Source of the DNA: Hydrangea macrophylla
Lineage: Eukaryota; Streptophyta; Magnoliopsida; Cornales; Hydrangeaceae
NCBI GenBank assembly: GCA_033977485.1
Contig: CM066984.1
Location: 25,565,001 to 25,629,000 of the forward strand
Direction of reading: 5' to 3'
Length of the DNA stretch: 64,000 nucleotides
The translations under genes and the position numbers were made by a program. Shown in pieces: positions 43,685 to 54,905 of the stretch (position 1 is its first letter; the number at the start of each line of letters is the position of its first letter). The notes under the pieces are model-generated. The model had not been told where the DNA came from and searched no databases. It worked only from the letters and a program-made list of their open reading frames with translations.

Positions 43685-43968
43685 GGCTTAGTTTGGCCCC
43701 CACGTGGTGCTTCTCCTTTTTTAAAGTCCAATTTCATGTTAATTCATTTGGTAACTAGTTTATGAGCTTTGCAAAAATTGAACTTAGGGCTTTTTTGGAG
43801 GGAGCTTTTAAAAGCTCTAGAATGGAGCTTTTAAAAGTTCAAGGTTGCTTTTTGGTTTCATGATGTCTTTTTGACGAGTAGTGTGTTACTTGTATAAAAT
43901 TATCAAAGAACTTAGTAATAAATTTCATAAGCTCCTTTTAAAAAGCCGCGTGGGGGCCAAACTAAGCC
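43685..43968. mobile_element. MITE, 284 bp, with perfect 20-bp terminal inverted repeats
   Basis: The ends GGCTTAGTTTGGCCCCCACG and its exact complement bound the element. TTAGTTTTA (43676-43684) is repeated at 43969-43977. The 9-bp duplication suggests Mutator-like, while TTA plus a GGCNTNGTTTGG-like end also fits PIF/Harbinger. It lies about 410 bp upstream of the receptor kinase start, in its promoter region. Confidence 0.85.
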
Positions 43969-44006
43969 TTAGTTTTAGTTTTAGTTTTAGTTTTAGTTTT
44001 AGTTTG
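43969..44006. repeat. TTAGTT hexamer repeat abutting the MITE
   Basis: About six units of TTAGTT start exactly at the MITE's right edge and include the right target duplication. Confidence 0.85.
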
Positions 44007-44305
44007 AGATCAACCACCTAAATTTGGTTTCTCATTGGCTATGTAGTGCAAGAACAGTAGTGCGATTTACCGGGAGTAGTCTATACAAAATAGTGCCCTT
44101 ACTCTTATCTTGATGGCAGGAGAAGTCTATGTAGAGAAGTCATCCAGTACTAGCAATTAGTCAATACACCCACCACCACCTTCATTTATGGACCATTAAT
44201 CTGGTTGCGTAGTGGAGAATGAGTTGTTGACTCTCTCTCTCTCTCTCTCTCCAATTATGCATTGTAGTTGATACATAACAGTATAATACTTGTATACAAT
44301 ACATA

Positions 44306-44499
44306 CAGGGCTGGTCCTGAGATTTTGAGGACCCTACTCAAATTTCAAATGGGGGCCCTCTGTATATTAGCATAAATATTACAAATATTACTTATTGATT
44401 ACTTAAATAATAAATTTGAGTTAGTATTTTTTTAGTGTGAGCCCTGCCTAAAGGGGGGCCCTACGCGGCCTCGTGTCCCGCTTCCCTCAGGCAGCCCTG
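44306..44499. mobile_element. hAT-type MITE, 194 bp
   Basis: It is flanked by the perfect 8-bp duplication AATACATA (44298-44305 and 44500-44507). The ends CAGGGCTGGTCCTGAG and the complement of CAGGGCTGCCTGAGGG are hAT-like inverted repeats. Confidence 0.9.
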
Positions 44500-44507
44500 A
44501 ATACATA

Positions 44508-45269
44508 TGATGTGGTGATGTTTCTAATTTGATAGATCACCCACCAAAAAAAGAAAAAAAAAAAAAACAAAAATAAAAAACAAAAAAACAAAAAGAAGAG
44601 AAGAAAGGCGAGTTATTTTTACAACTTTTTAGGTGATTGAAGAATAGCAACTTTGTGAATATTCCTTGTACTCCTAGTCAATAAATAAGAAGTCCTTCAA
44701 ATTTTATGAAGATATGTACCAGTAATCATGTTAATAAAATTCACTCCTGTATATTCATCATACTCTTAAAATATGAATTCTTGTTTGGAATTTTATCTGC
44801 AACTGTAACTTGATCTAAATATATATATATATATATATATTCGCAAGGTGACAATCAACATCACACCTTAATCGATCTTGGGTGTAAGGGCATAGTTCGG
44901 AGAACCTGTTGAACAAGTTAAAATTTTCCGAATTGACTATCAACATCCCATATTATTCAATCTTGGGTCTGAACACGGGTTAAGAGTAACCCTTGGAACA
45001 CGTACTTTAAACTTCAGAAATTTTCACTAATCTCACTAGAAGTATTTGACAATGTCCTTCATAGTTGTAAAACCTAGTCATGAACCGTGCGACGCACGGG
45101 AAGTTGTCGTGTAGTTACAGCCAATTAACACGGAATCAAATTAATTAATAAATGATGTTAAAACAACATTAGACAATTAGAAAAAGTAAGAGTAAGAAAA
45201 ATTGACCAAATTTCCTAGAGGCTCAATGGTATCACCTCTTCTCCCCATGTGGGAGGGGAGGGGTGGGGT
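44508..45269. other. Intergenic sequence with simple repeats
   Basis: No gene is seen. An A-rich stretch (about 44547-44595) and an AT run (44819-44840) are present. The palindrome CCGTGCGACGCACGG lies at 45085-45099 with perfect 7-bp arms. Confidence 0.55.
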
Positions 45270-45685
45270 CAGGGGCGGACCGAAGTGTACCCCATGGGTG
45301 GCACAGGCCCCTCTTGAACTTTTGAAAATTACATAATTACATGTAATATTTTACAAATTTTACAAATAGGTCCTCCTAAAATTCACACAGGCCCCTTCTG
45401 AACTTCTAAAAATTCTAGATTTACATACAATATTTTATAGGTTTTAGACACAGGCCTCCCTAGACTTTTGAAAATTCTAAATTTATATGTTATATATTAC
45501 AGGTTTTAGAAATAGGCCCCCTAAAATTACATGATTTATCCCCAAATTAGGGGTGTTAAACCAATTTTACAGTTTTACACATAATTGTGTATAAGTAGAC
45601 CTAAAAAAATTCGCCTCGGGGGCGCTGCCCCCAAACCCCCATATAATTTAGACCCCCCTAACCAAAAATCTTGGATCCGCCCATG
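45270..45685. mobile_element. hAT-type MITE, 416 bp
   Basis: It is flanked by the perfect 8-bp duplication GGTGGGGT (45262-45269 and 45686-45693). The ends CAGGGGCGGACC and the complement of CATGGGCGGATCC match hAT ends. The interior holds about three degenerate units of roughly 90 bp beginning ACAGGCCCC or a close variant. Confidence 0.85.
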
Positions 45686-45693
45686 GGTGGGGT

Positions 45694-46789
45694 TCAAATC
45701 TCTCCAAGGGAGAGTAGGAGGGGTTTTTCCCATCTTTTAATCGTAGAACTACTCCATGTTCCCCATTTTGAATATATCTCTTGGGTCATGTTCATCCAAG
45801 TAAGTAATCCAAAAAAAAAAGAGTAAGAAGTATATATTTTTTTGTTTAGGAGATGACGACAAATCCCTCCACCTTTGCGGTCGGGATTTTACCGTCATTT
45901 TTTTAACAGAGTTACTGACACCGTTTTATCGAAGTAGGACAAAGGGCATATCTCGGGCACATGCATCAATCCCACAACACACAGCGGGTAAGTTAGGAAG
46001 GCAAGTAGGCGGTAGGATTCAAACTCATGCCAAGCTTTGGATATGATTTGTCTAGCTGTTTGAGATTCGTCCTTCAACCCACTTACTTCGGCCCTTGGAG
46101 TTTCGAACTCCTGATTTCCCTTAGAGAAGCCAGAGGCTGTGGTCAACTCGGGATTAAGATATATGTTGACACAACTTTGTTCTAGGGTCCCTCATATAAT
46201 TTTGGGGCAAAGATCGCCCTCCCATATTGTAGCGTTCAACCATATAAATTGCTTATCCACATGCATTGCCAGTCTACTTTATAATTATAGAAAACTCCAA
46301 TTGTACTTTTTCTAACAACTTTCTAAAATGTTTTTTTTTTTTCAAACGATAAAAATTGCTAACTTTCAATCTACAACATTTTCATTTTAAATTTATGTTT
46401 TTAGAATCTACTCGATGAGATATATATTAAACATATTAAACAAGTATCATTGTCGATATAAAATTTTGAAGAAAAAAAAAGATGAGAAATTTAAAATAAA
46501 AGGGAAATTTTTCATGACCGCAGTAAACTTTAATAACTTTACACTTGTGTTATCCCATATAACTAGTCCTTAAACACATTCAGTGAAGGTATACATTTTC
46601 CTCCTCCCTATCTAACGGGCGCAAGGTCAAGGACACACTCGTCTTTCATAGTGTTTGGAATTGTTAAATGTACACATCGTTATTGATGTTAAGTTATACC
46701 TTCAACATGGGAGGTCTTGTATTTATCAAGTACCTCACAGAGGTTAGTGAATGATACCTTTAAAGCTTATTCTTTGTTGTTGCATGTCG
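45694..46789. other. Intergenic sequence, no feature recognised
   Basis: AT-rich sequence on both strands without a convincing frame, element boundary or RNA gene. Confidence 0.5.
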
Positions 46790-47130
46790 CATCAGGGTTT
46801 TTGAAATAGCCAGCCATCGGGCCCTTGGCTCTTCGAAAATGGGTGAAATGTGATGAATTTGGGTGGGAGAGGATGAAAAGAGAATGGTAAGGTTCAAGTG
46901 AAATGTTCAGAGTCACCACCAAAATATTTGAGTGCTAGGATTCCTGCAAAGACGACAAAATCGTCTTTGACTTTTTTTTATCTATGATTTCTAAAAAGTG
47001 GGGCCCTTTAAAATAGTGACTCTGAATAGCCATGCGAAAACCAAAGATTCGGAGATGGGTTCAGGGTCTCGGTTATGTCGAGGGAAGGTATTAGACACCC
47101 TCGAATATTCGTGATAACACAGTTGTCGGT
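46790..47130 (-). mobile_element. Tat-type gypsy leader fragment
   Basis: GAGTCACCACC near 46910 and GGGAAGGTATTAGACACCCTC near 47083 are words typical of the untranslated leader of plant Tat-lineage Ty3/gypsy elements. A comparable leader at 59725-60007 reads outward from an LTR on the minus strand, so the same orientation is likely here. The fragment has no LTR of its own attached. Confidence 0.45.
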
Positions 47131-47739
47131 TTTAGTAATTTTCATTAGAATGGAGGCATATCAATTGATAAACGAGTTTTACGAGAAGGAGATGGAAATG
47201 ATGATGGGTATGGTCGCACTCTTAAGAGTTGCTTACGTATCCCAAGGCGGGAATCAGGCCAAACGTAGTTTTGACCTATGTGTGAGTGAGTGTACGCTAC
47301 AGACTAGAGTTTGGTCATTGGACCGTACGAGTGTGAAGTGTGAGTTGAGTGAGAGTCGGTGTATCTTGGAACTTTAACCTTTGTTGGTGTAATCCTAGAC
47401 TTTAACCTGAGATATGGGAGGATTGGCCGAAGTGGGCCGTGCAAGTGATGTGAAATATGCCAGAATTCCTTGTCTTCGAGCTATTGGTTAACTCGACGGA
47501 ATAGGGCCATTCGGGGTGATATGAAGTGGTTTTTTGTATTTTTATTTTTTTTTTGTATTTTTTATTCTTTTTTTGAATTTTTTTGGTCTTTTGTTTTATG
47601 CCGAAAGAAAGGGTGGGTGCCCAGGACCAGAAAAAGATTGGAAAGAAGTACAGTCATGAGTCAGTAGAGTTAAGAGTTAATACAGTCAGGAATTAGTGAA
47701 TTTAAGAATTTGCAAAGTTAGGAGTTAGAAGTTCGAATG
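47131..47739. other. Sequence before the first Tat LTR
   Basis: It contains T-rich stretches like those near 59490 and several short repeats of AGTTAAGAGTTA type. No polypurine tract precedes the LTR at 47740, and no target duplication matching the far end was recognised. Confidence 0.4.
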
Positions 47740-48018
47740 TGTAGACACCCCAATTTTGACCAACCGTAGAAATCAGGAGAGTGTCGCCTCCGTATCCGAT
47801 AATAACAAGGACCGGAAGATTCGAAGTATTCCAAGCTCTTCAGAAAGTTCTCTAAAACGCGGTAAAATTTCACAGAAAAGAGAAAATACCAGGTATTTAG
47901 GAGAATTCAGGTATAAAACACAATTTTCGGAAAATATCCTCACGAATCATTTGCTTTGAAAAAAAGAAAAATCTAAAAGGGGGAATTTTAGCTAAAAACG
48001 GCACACGGCGGACTGCTG

Positions 48019-48312
48019 CGGCACTCACAGAGTGCCGCACGGCAGTCACAGAGTGCCGGGCCGGCATTCACCAAGTGCCGCCTGAAATTTCTGAATGTCG
48101 TTCACTTTTAAAGTCTGTATTCTGCAGAGCAATACGTATGCGTATGCGAATAAGAACAAAAACTGATAAAGTAAGACTGACAAAAACGCGGCAATCAATT
48201 AATTGCAGCGGCGGTTGATGAGTGCCGCACGGCATTCACTGAGTGCCGGCACGACATTCATGGACTGCCGCGGCGGCATTCACGGAATGCCGCGGCAGTT
48301 TGTCGACTGCCG
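48019..48312. repeat. Phased GC-rich palindrome arrays in the LTR
   Basis: Nineteen-base units CGGCANTC-NNN-GANTGCCG start at 48019, 48040 and 48062, and again at 48230, 48252 and 48274, with a 20-base unit at 48293; spacing is 21-22 bp apart from the last. Perfect stems include CGGCACTC/GAGTGCCG (48019) and CGGCATTC/GAATGCCG (48274); CGGCAGT/ACTGCCG at 48293 swaps the same pair. The array in the second LTR (56363-56656) is the same with small changes. Confidence 0.85.
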
Positions 48313-48421
48313 CCCTGGGCAGCAGTCTGTCTAAATTCAGAAAGCACACATTGTACCACCAAATGAAAGAATTACACCTGTTTTTTGCTCCGAAATTCAC
48401 CAAAAATACCTGGTAATTTTG

Positions 48422-48431
48422 CCTATAAGAG
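48422..48431 (+). promoter_or_regulatory. TATA-like box of the PMD-element LTR
   Basis: CCTATAAGAG followed by GAAGGAGAG lies about 110 bp downstream of the palindrome array, a plausible U3/R core promoter. Confidence 0.5.
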
Positions 48432-50318
48432 AGAAGGAGAGTTATACAACAAAGGGGGACACTAGGTAGAACATCCATAACTACTACATCAACACATTTT
48501 TGGAGAGAAAAGAGAAGGGAGTTTAGAGAATTAAGAAGAAGAGTTTGGAAGATCTTCAAAGAATACTTTGAGGATAATTTGGAGGTGATCCCCTATGCCT
48601 TAGATTACTTGTTTACTCTTTTTCTTTTTGGACTAAAATCTTTTGTTATCTTTGTTTGTCAAGAAAGCTTAGGAGTTTCTATTTCTAATTCTCCCTTCAA
48701 TTTCTTGCATATATTCTTCTCTTGAGAGTCTTGGAGATCTTCAATATCTCTCTTGATTCTCTTGAGTATGATCCTTTGAACCTCATGTAAAGCTCATACT
48801 CTACATGGGAGTCAAGATTTGATCATCACTTTGTTTTACATAGTTGAATCCAAGTCCATGCCAATGACTTGGATCCTCTAAACTTGGTATTTAATGAAGT
48901 CATTCCTTTAATCTTCTTGAAACTTAGGAGTATTAGCCATGTCTTTGTCTCCCATGACCATCAAATGGTAGGAGTAATAAGTTTGAATTCAAGCTTTGGT
49001 CTATAAAGTTTTGAGTTCATTGTTTGGAATTTTGAGAAGCTCATTTCATACTTCATCAAAATCCATAAGCATAAAGTGACCTTTAGTCTTCAAGGACCAT
49101 CAAATGGTAAGAAAAGTAGTTTGGTTTAATCTCAACTTCATGTCTTCAATAGTTGAGGTTAACCAACAAAGTTGAACTAGCAAAATAAAAACAGTAAGTG
49201 CACGAACTGTTTTTGATCAAAGATTTTTAGTTCGAAATCTAACCGTTGAAATCAAGCGAAACCAACGGGAAAGTGTCAATAACACATCATTCTACCACTG
49301 CAATTTTGTTTTTGAGGTGGTTTTATGTTTAGAAAGGTTTGATCATGGGTTTTGTGAGACAACCACAATCTGTCCAGAATTTCAGAATAGTTTCAGAACA
49401 GCAAACCGATTTTAAAATTGATAGATCAGAGATCTAACCAAGTTTTCATGACCTCTAATATTTTTTTATAAGAACCTTAATGTGTTATTAAGGTTCCCTA
49501 AAAAGAATGAAGCAATTCGGACTTGTTTGCTATTTTTAAAAAATCATACAAGATCTCTGGACAGAGAGTTGTAAAGTGTTGAGTGATGCCTAGTGTTTTC
49601 TACATTCCCGGAGATCTAACCGTTCAAACCTTGATTTTCTTTCTGGGTTAGAAACTAGACTCACAGAGGCATAACATACCCAAAAATCATTCAGATCCAA
49701 CCGTTGGAAGTATTTTATTTCTATTTTTGAACATCTGGTCTGCTCTCTGTAATTCATAAAAACTGCTACTATTTTTTGTCTAATCTTACTTATTTCAACT
49801 CAAATGGTCTCTTAATGCCTTAGGACCCAAATCATACTTTGAATAATGGTAACTTAGCTTAAATCCAGAGGCTAGGTGACCCAAATTAGTGAATAAATCC
49901 ATGTCTTATTCTTGTTCACATCCATTCATTCATGTACATTAATGCTTATAATTAGAATTAGTAATTGGATAAAGTTGGATTTCATTGCTTGCTAGGTATA
50001 AGCTAGAGAATTAGGATTGATTGTTTGATATCATATTATTATTATGTGAAGCATGTGGACTAACCCTTTGTTTTGTAGCGCTATTAAGGTATGATTTCTA
50101 GGACTCCTCTTTAGTTTATCTTAATTTCTTGATTTTGTTGATTTTTCGACTTAATGCACGACACCTTAGAATTAGGTTTTGCCTTATGTGTATATGTGAT
50201 TAGAGACTCTTTTTTAGGATTTTCTTTTGTTCGCATGCATTGCACGTTTACTATCGCTGGTGGATCCCGGGTAAGTTCACTTGTTCTCTATTGCATATCA
50301 TATCGCTTGCTACCTGAA

Positions 50319-51242
50319 TTATGTGGCTTTTGAATGATATTTTGTCAATTGCAATTTTACACCCTTTGGACATGCTTTTTGTGATGTATATTCACTAATT
50401 TGGTCAGGAATGTAGAAAGTCGTAGCATGCAAACCCGACAGCCAGATGCCAGGTCGCCCAGGGAGGCGTACAGCAACAGAGCGACAGATCCACGACGGAC
50501 AAACCCAACAGATGTCACTAGAAGAAAGACCCTGAAGCCAACCAAGCCACGCGACGGCGGACTGAAACAAGCTGTGAATCTCCATGCGATCATAAGGAAG
50601 TGACCCACGGAGATGGGAAGCATGTATGAAGAGGTCTAGACGCTCCATGAGCCAAATTTGCAAGACAAAAGGTGCCCCAGCGGATAACATGACCCCAGTG
50701 GCATGAGCATGACCCAATCCAATCAGAGTTTCACCTAGGACTAGCATAACAACACTTTTCATCTCCCGCAAACCGCAGGCGATGGGTATGAGAGTGTCCG
50801 AAGATGATCGAAAGAGAAAGTAAGAGAGCATAGCAATCGACAAGGCACTACGTCGAATGATCTGATACTCACCATTGTAAGGGTCCCCTATGGGAGCATA
50901 AACAGAAGAAAGGCGCTCAAAGTCGATTTGCCTGTCATGAACAAAAGAGCCCGCCGCATTCCGAGACATGTGGAGAAGGGTGGCTAAGTCCCGAACATAC
51001 CCGGCCTGAATCTGAGGAACCATCAATTCAGCAGAAGGATCCGTGTGGAGAATAGCGCTAAACTCCTCAAATAAGGGACAGATCTCCTGAGAGCCGAAAC
51101 GAAAGACATTGAGAGCAGGATCCCAACATTGGACGGCGGCGCGAAGTAGACCCTCATTTAGATTCATCTGTTGGAAAGAGAAGAGATCGTTTAGTCTGAA
51201 GCACTCAAAATTGAGCTTGTCAATACCAGAGAGAGTATCCAT
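50319..51242 (-). CDS. DUF7745/plant-mobile-domain-like protein, C-terminus fused to LTR
   Basis: The 307-residue frame on the minus strand contains VQCWDPALNVFRFGSQEI (about 37-54), then EEFSAILH, then ALSIAMLSYFLFRSSSDT and VLGETLIGLGHAH. This is the pattern of the DUF7745/PMD-like family (FWDPxxxxFRFGxxELxPxLEEYxAxL) that is frequent in plant transposons. Its molecular role is unknown; related PMD proteins act in gene silencing. The final 24 or so residues and the stop codon are read from LTR sequence (50319-50390), so the native C-terminus is lost. A TATA box lies 90 bp upstream of the ATG, and a palindrome array lies just beyond it. It is antisense to the retroelement. Confidence 0.7.
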   Translation of the reverse strand: MDTLSGIDKLNFECFRLNDLFSFQQMNLNEGLLRAAVQCWDPALNVFRFGSQEICPLFEEFSAILHTDPSAELMVPQIQAGYVRDLATLLHMSRNAAGSFVHDRQIDFERLSSVYAPIGDPYNGEYQIIRRSALSIAMLSYFLFRSSSDTLIPIACGLREMKSVVMLVLGETLIGLGHAHATGVMLSAGAPFVLQIWLMERLDLFIHASHLRGSLPYDRMEIHSLFQSAVAWLGWLQGLSSSDICWVCPSWICRSVAVRLPGRPGIWLSGLHATTFYIPDQISEYTSQKACPKGVKLQLTKYHSKAT

Positions 51243-51330
51243 GGGAAGAGGATTTGAGAACTAATGGGGGCCATTTGGAGAGGAAATGAGAATAAATGAG
51301 AAGTGTTTTGCGGAACTTTGAGAATGAAGG

Positions 51331-51340
51331 GATATAAATA
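51331..51340 (-). promoter_or_regulatory. TATA box of the DUF7745-like gene
   Basis: On the minus strand TATTTATATC lies about 90 bp before the start codon and about 30-45 bp downstream of the palindrome array. Confidence 0.6.
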
Positions 51341-51368
51341 GAAGAATAAGGCTGCCTACCTACCTGCG

Positions 51369-51490
51369 GCACTCGATAAAGTGCGGCGGCACTCGATGAA
51401 GTGCCGCGCGGCAGTCAGTGAATGCCGTTGCGGCATTTACTGACTGCCGTAGCGGCTCTCACCGAGTGCCGCGGAGACCTAACCGAGTGC
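51369..51490. repeat. Phased palindrome array upstream of the DUF7745-like gene
   Basis: Units start at 51387, 51409, 51431 and 51453, exactly 22 bp apart, with partial units on both sides. CGGCACT/AGTGCCG (51387-51406) is a perfect stem; the others keep the CGGC...GCCG ends with mismatches in the arm tips. The motif is the same as in the LTR and upstream of the PMD gene. Confidence 0.8.
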
Positions 51491-51603
51491 CGTTCTGAGT
51501 TTTTCATTGGCCAGGATCTGTTTGTAACACGATCAGCCCACCTGCAAACAGAAAACTAATTGAGAAGCAATAAAAACGTGTGCATCATGCAGCACGTACA
51601 AAT

Positions 51604-51640
51604 ACATTCATTCATTCATTCATTCATTCATTCATTTCAT
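51604..51640. repeat. CATT tetranucleotide repeat
   Basis: About nine units of CATT, slightly degenerate at the right end, between the two antisense genes. Confidence 0.9.
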
Positions 51641-51903
51641 TTATTTTCCAAAAGATAAAAGAAGCAAGAACATTCAAAGATAAAATAAAGACGGGATCAA
51701 GCCATGATCCCACATACGGCAAGAATTGGACCAAGCTATGGTCACACATACGGTGAAAAGCAATAATGTAATAAAAGTATTAGGAAAGCCTATCCTACCA
51801 ACTATCAGGGAGAAGCTATCAAAATAAAGCATATGTGTATATATACAGTCATCCACCAAAATAAAAATCCTCTCAAAAGAAACAAAAAATGATAAAAGCA
51901 GGA

Positions 51904-54642
51904 TCAGCTCCGACCCCGACCCCGGCCGCGAGTCTGACGAGTCGTGCGCCTAAGAGGCTCCTCCTCTGACTCGGTCCCGCTGCCTCCACCACTCTTTCCA
52001 CGCCCGTTGCCTCGGCCTCTGCCACCGCTAGTGCCCTCGCCGACGCCTCCGCCACGCCCAGCACCGCTACCTCCGGGGGCATCGCTGAGAGAGATGCCAA
52101 ACTGCTGAAGCCGCTGCTGAAGCTGACCCACCTGCTGAGATAGGACTCTGATCTCCTCCGCCTGAAATGAGAAAAATAAGTCCAAGCAACGTTGAAACAA
52201 CGGATAAAATACTGAGAATAAAAGGAATAAAAGATCATACATGGGCCCTCAGCTGGGTCGCAGCAGTCGCCTGAGCTCCCTCAGCCTGAAAAACAAGTCC
52301 CGAGTAAGAAGGGGGACAATCAAAATCACCGTCAAAGTGAAAATGAAAGTGAAAGGTGGAGAGGAGTCTCTTACCATCCACTCGCGCCTGAGAACCCACT
52401 GTCGCACGCTATGGGCATACGTCAAACCCTCCTCCGCGTAGGCACGCGGGACGACGTCATAATGGATAGGAATTGTGGGGGCGCCCCGTGATAGCCGGGG
52501 GATCGTCGTCACGTGGGGCTCACCAAATGAGACGGTCGACATGGTCCAGTCCCACTCGGGCAAGGCAGGAGGTCGAACCGCGGCAGGAACAGGCTGCAAA
52601 CAAAGGTAATAAAACATGAAAAAGGAATAAAAGGAGAACTCACAGAGATAATAAAGGAATCATTTACTCACCCGAGTCACTTCCATCAGAGGGAAGTCCG
52701 GCATCAGCTTGGCGGCACGGAAGGCCGCATATCCATCAGGATCGTCCAAGAAGCCGTGGATACCGAAGCCGGCTCGAGCAGCCGTGAACTCGCTGCCCTG
52801 AAGTGTATCAGTGGCCCTCATAGAGTCGGGAGGAGGGAATGGCACGAAGAATCTGGGGGCCGCTAGTGACTGCCTGGTCACCCTCTCTCCTAGATACCAC
52901 GCCTGGCCCTCTGGCCTACATAGAATTCGCCTCGTCGGGTCATACCCGGCCGACTCTCGAATCCCCACACTAGCCTCGGGCAGCACCCTGAGCCACGGCT
53001 GCCAGTGTACATGCTCCTCCCGTAGGTTTGTCAGGAAGTTCCTGAACGAAACAAAGTCGTGAGCTCCGGTCTTCCGCCCAACCCTGTCCTTCGCCCATTT
53101 CAGCCCCTGAGGCATGGCGAGGGCGTCAGCATCGCGTGTCACTGGAGACATCATGCGAAAGTACTCGTGGGACCAGATCTGCAATAATAAAATGAGGGGG
53201 TTAGTTTCTCAAAATTGAATAAAATTCTGAAAGCATAAAAAGGGTAATGAAACGTGAAAATATACCTCCCACGCTCTCCAATACCCGCTGGTAGCAGCCG
53301 ACCTGTCCCGGGAGATGGCACTCATATGCCTGTACAGGATAGATAATCCTGCACCAGCCCAATCAAACTCAGCGACCCGGTCCAGACGCTCCAGCGACGC
53401 CACCAAGGTAGCAGAAATCCGGTCACCCTTGGTGCTCAACAAGGAGCACCCCAGCATGTACATCAAGAAGCCTCGGGCCATCTGCTCGTCGGTAAAGCCG
53501 GGTTTCCCCCGGAAGGTATCCATAAACCACTGGGCCGTGACCAAGGCCTCCTCCGGAACCACCCCTAACAACGGCTCCATCTGGTCCCACTCCTGGTCCG
53601 TCAAATACCTCAGAGGCTCTCCGCCAAAGGCGATCCCTGTGATCATGGAGAAGTCCAATGGCGTCAGCGTCATCTCGCCAAATGAAAAGTGAAAAGTACT
53701 CGTGGTATCCCACCACCGCTCAGCCAACGCATGCATCTGCTGTAGGTCGTTGGAGCTCTTCGTCAAGAGTTTGACGAAGTCTCCAAACCCTGCTGCGTCA
53801 ATAAGCCCCCGTATGGTCTCACTCAGCTCCGTATACCACTCGTAGCCATGAGCAAGGCTGCCATAACCCTTCAGCACCTTCGGCTGCAGCTGCAAGAAAG
53901 AATAAAAAGGTTTGTTGTTAGGGAGTGGATAAAGAAGAAAGCAACAACAGTAAATAAATGATAAATAAAGGAGTGTTCATAGGGGATTTCACAAGCAAAG
54001 CACTCGTTTGCATTCAAGAGGAAATGAATAATAATAAATAAAAAAAAGAAAGAGAAATAGTAGTTTGTTCACATTCTAGCAAGGTTTCGAAAAGAAAAGA
54101 AAGAGAAATAGTAGTTTGTTCACATTCTCTAAAATACACGCACATATAAGTTTTGAAAGAGATTTTTGGGCCCGAAAAAGTACAAGTTTCGAAGAGAAAT
54201 GCGTAATTGCAAACATTCAAGAATCAATAAATGGCACTTGAAATGCTCAAAGAAAACCCGCCAGTGTAGTAAGAACAGGAGAAGTGTTCGGAATATTCAA
54301 ACATAACATCCAGTTTCCGAGGTTCAAGAGAATTGAAAAGAGAATAAAATAGATTTCCTTTACAAAAGGCATGGAATAAATTATTCGAGACGCTCGGGGA
54401 CGCCACGAGCACGACACTCGGGACAGGGTATCTAAGGAGTCGTGGCAATCCTACGTTACATTCACGTAAAGAAGGAAATGCGGGAAAGAAATACGAAAAA
54501 TAAATAAAAGGGGAGCGTTTACCTCGCGCTTGAACGCGCGGGCCGAAAAATGCTCATCGGGGTCCCTCAGTAGAAGTGTAGCGTCCGGGTGATGAGTAGC
54601 AGTGTATCTGGCCTTCTTCTTACGCCCTGAACCACTCGCCAT
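51904..54642 (-). CDS. Plant mobile domain (PMD) protein, six exons, intact
   Basis: The minus-strand exons are 54523-54642, 53266-53889, 52672-53178, 52375-52593, 52241-52285 and 51904-52161. All introns are GT-AG and all phases are 0, giving 590 codons uninterrupted to the stop. The N-terminus is basic (MASGSGRKKKARYTATHH). The PMD core spans about residues 42-330 with DAAGFGDFVKLL, ERWWDTTSTFHFSFGEMTLT and PLDFSMITGIAFGGEPL. A Gln-rich coiled-coil-like segment (LSQQVGQLQQRLQQFG) precedes an Arg-Gly-rich, acidic-patched tail ending RQTRGRGRGRS. PMD proteins such as MAIN/MAIL work in the nucleus in transposon silencing and genome stability, and related domains are carried by transposons. It lies antisense to the surrounding LTRs, which explains how introns survive in a retroelement. 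A 5' UTR intron (54646-54746) is likely. Confidence 0.85.
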
Positions 54643-54645
54643 AAT

Positions 54646-54746
54646 CTGTCAAAGGAAAAGAGAAAATCCGCGCGTTAGATTAATGAAAATTCGAAAAAAC
54701 AATGAAATAAATAGGTTTAATCAAACTCTGATCTAGCAGAACTAAC
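54646..54746 (-). other. Likely 5' UTR intron of the PMD gene
   Basis: On the minus strand ACAG/GTTAGT at 54747/54746 and TTTGACAG/ATT at 54646/54645 give canonical ends for a 101-bp intron, ending 3 bases before the ATG. Confidence 0.55.
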
Positions 54747-54905
54747 CTGTGAATGTCGTAGATCAATATAGGAGTGAGGAAAGAAAAAGAGAAAATTTTC
54801 TCCAGAGAGATTTCGAGATGAAGAGAGTGAGAGAATGAGAAAAATGTTTTGAACCCGGCGGTTTAAGCCACTGCCGCTCAAACGCGACACTCATTTTTTC
54901 GTGCG

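Larger units (their letters stand above)
47740..50390 (+). repeat. First (5') LTR-like repeat of the PMD element
   Basis: It starts TGTAGACACC and matches 56084-58734 throughout. The right edge is where the two copies diverge (GATGTATA). That edge lacks the usual CA, and no primer site follows, so the last 100-130 bases may be leader rather than LTR. It contains palindrome arrays (48019-48080 and 48230-48312) and a TATA box (48422). Confidence 0.8.

Noticed and set aside
43969..44006. TTTTAG repeat as an interstitial telomere
   Set aside because: The plant telomere unit is TTTAGGG; this hexamer lacks the GGG and continues the flanking target duplication.
48236..48559. 107-aa minus frame repeated in both PMD-element LTRs
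   Set aside because: It is duplicated only because the LTR is duplicated, and it spans the palindrome array and promoter; no domain is recognisable.
50261..50275. TGGATCCCGGGTAAG as the primer-binding site of the PMD element
   Set aside because: It begins with TGG and recurs in the inverted copy, but I could not match it to a plant tRNA 3' end, and LTR similarity continues past it.
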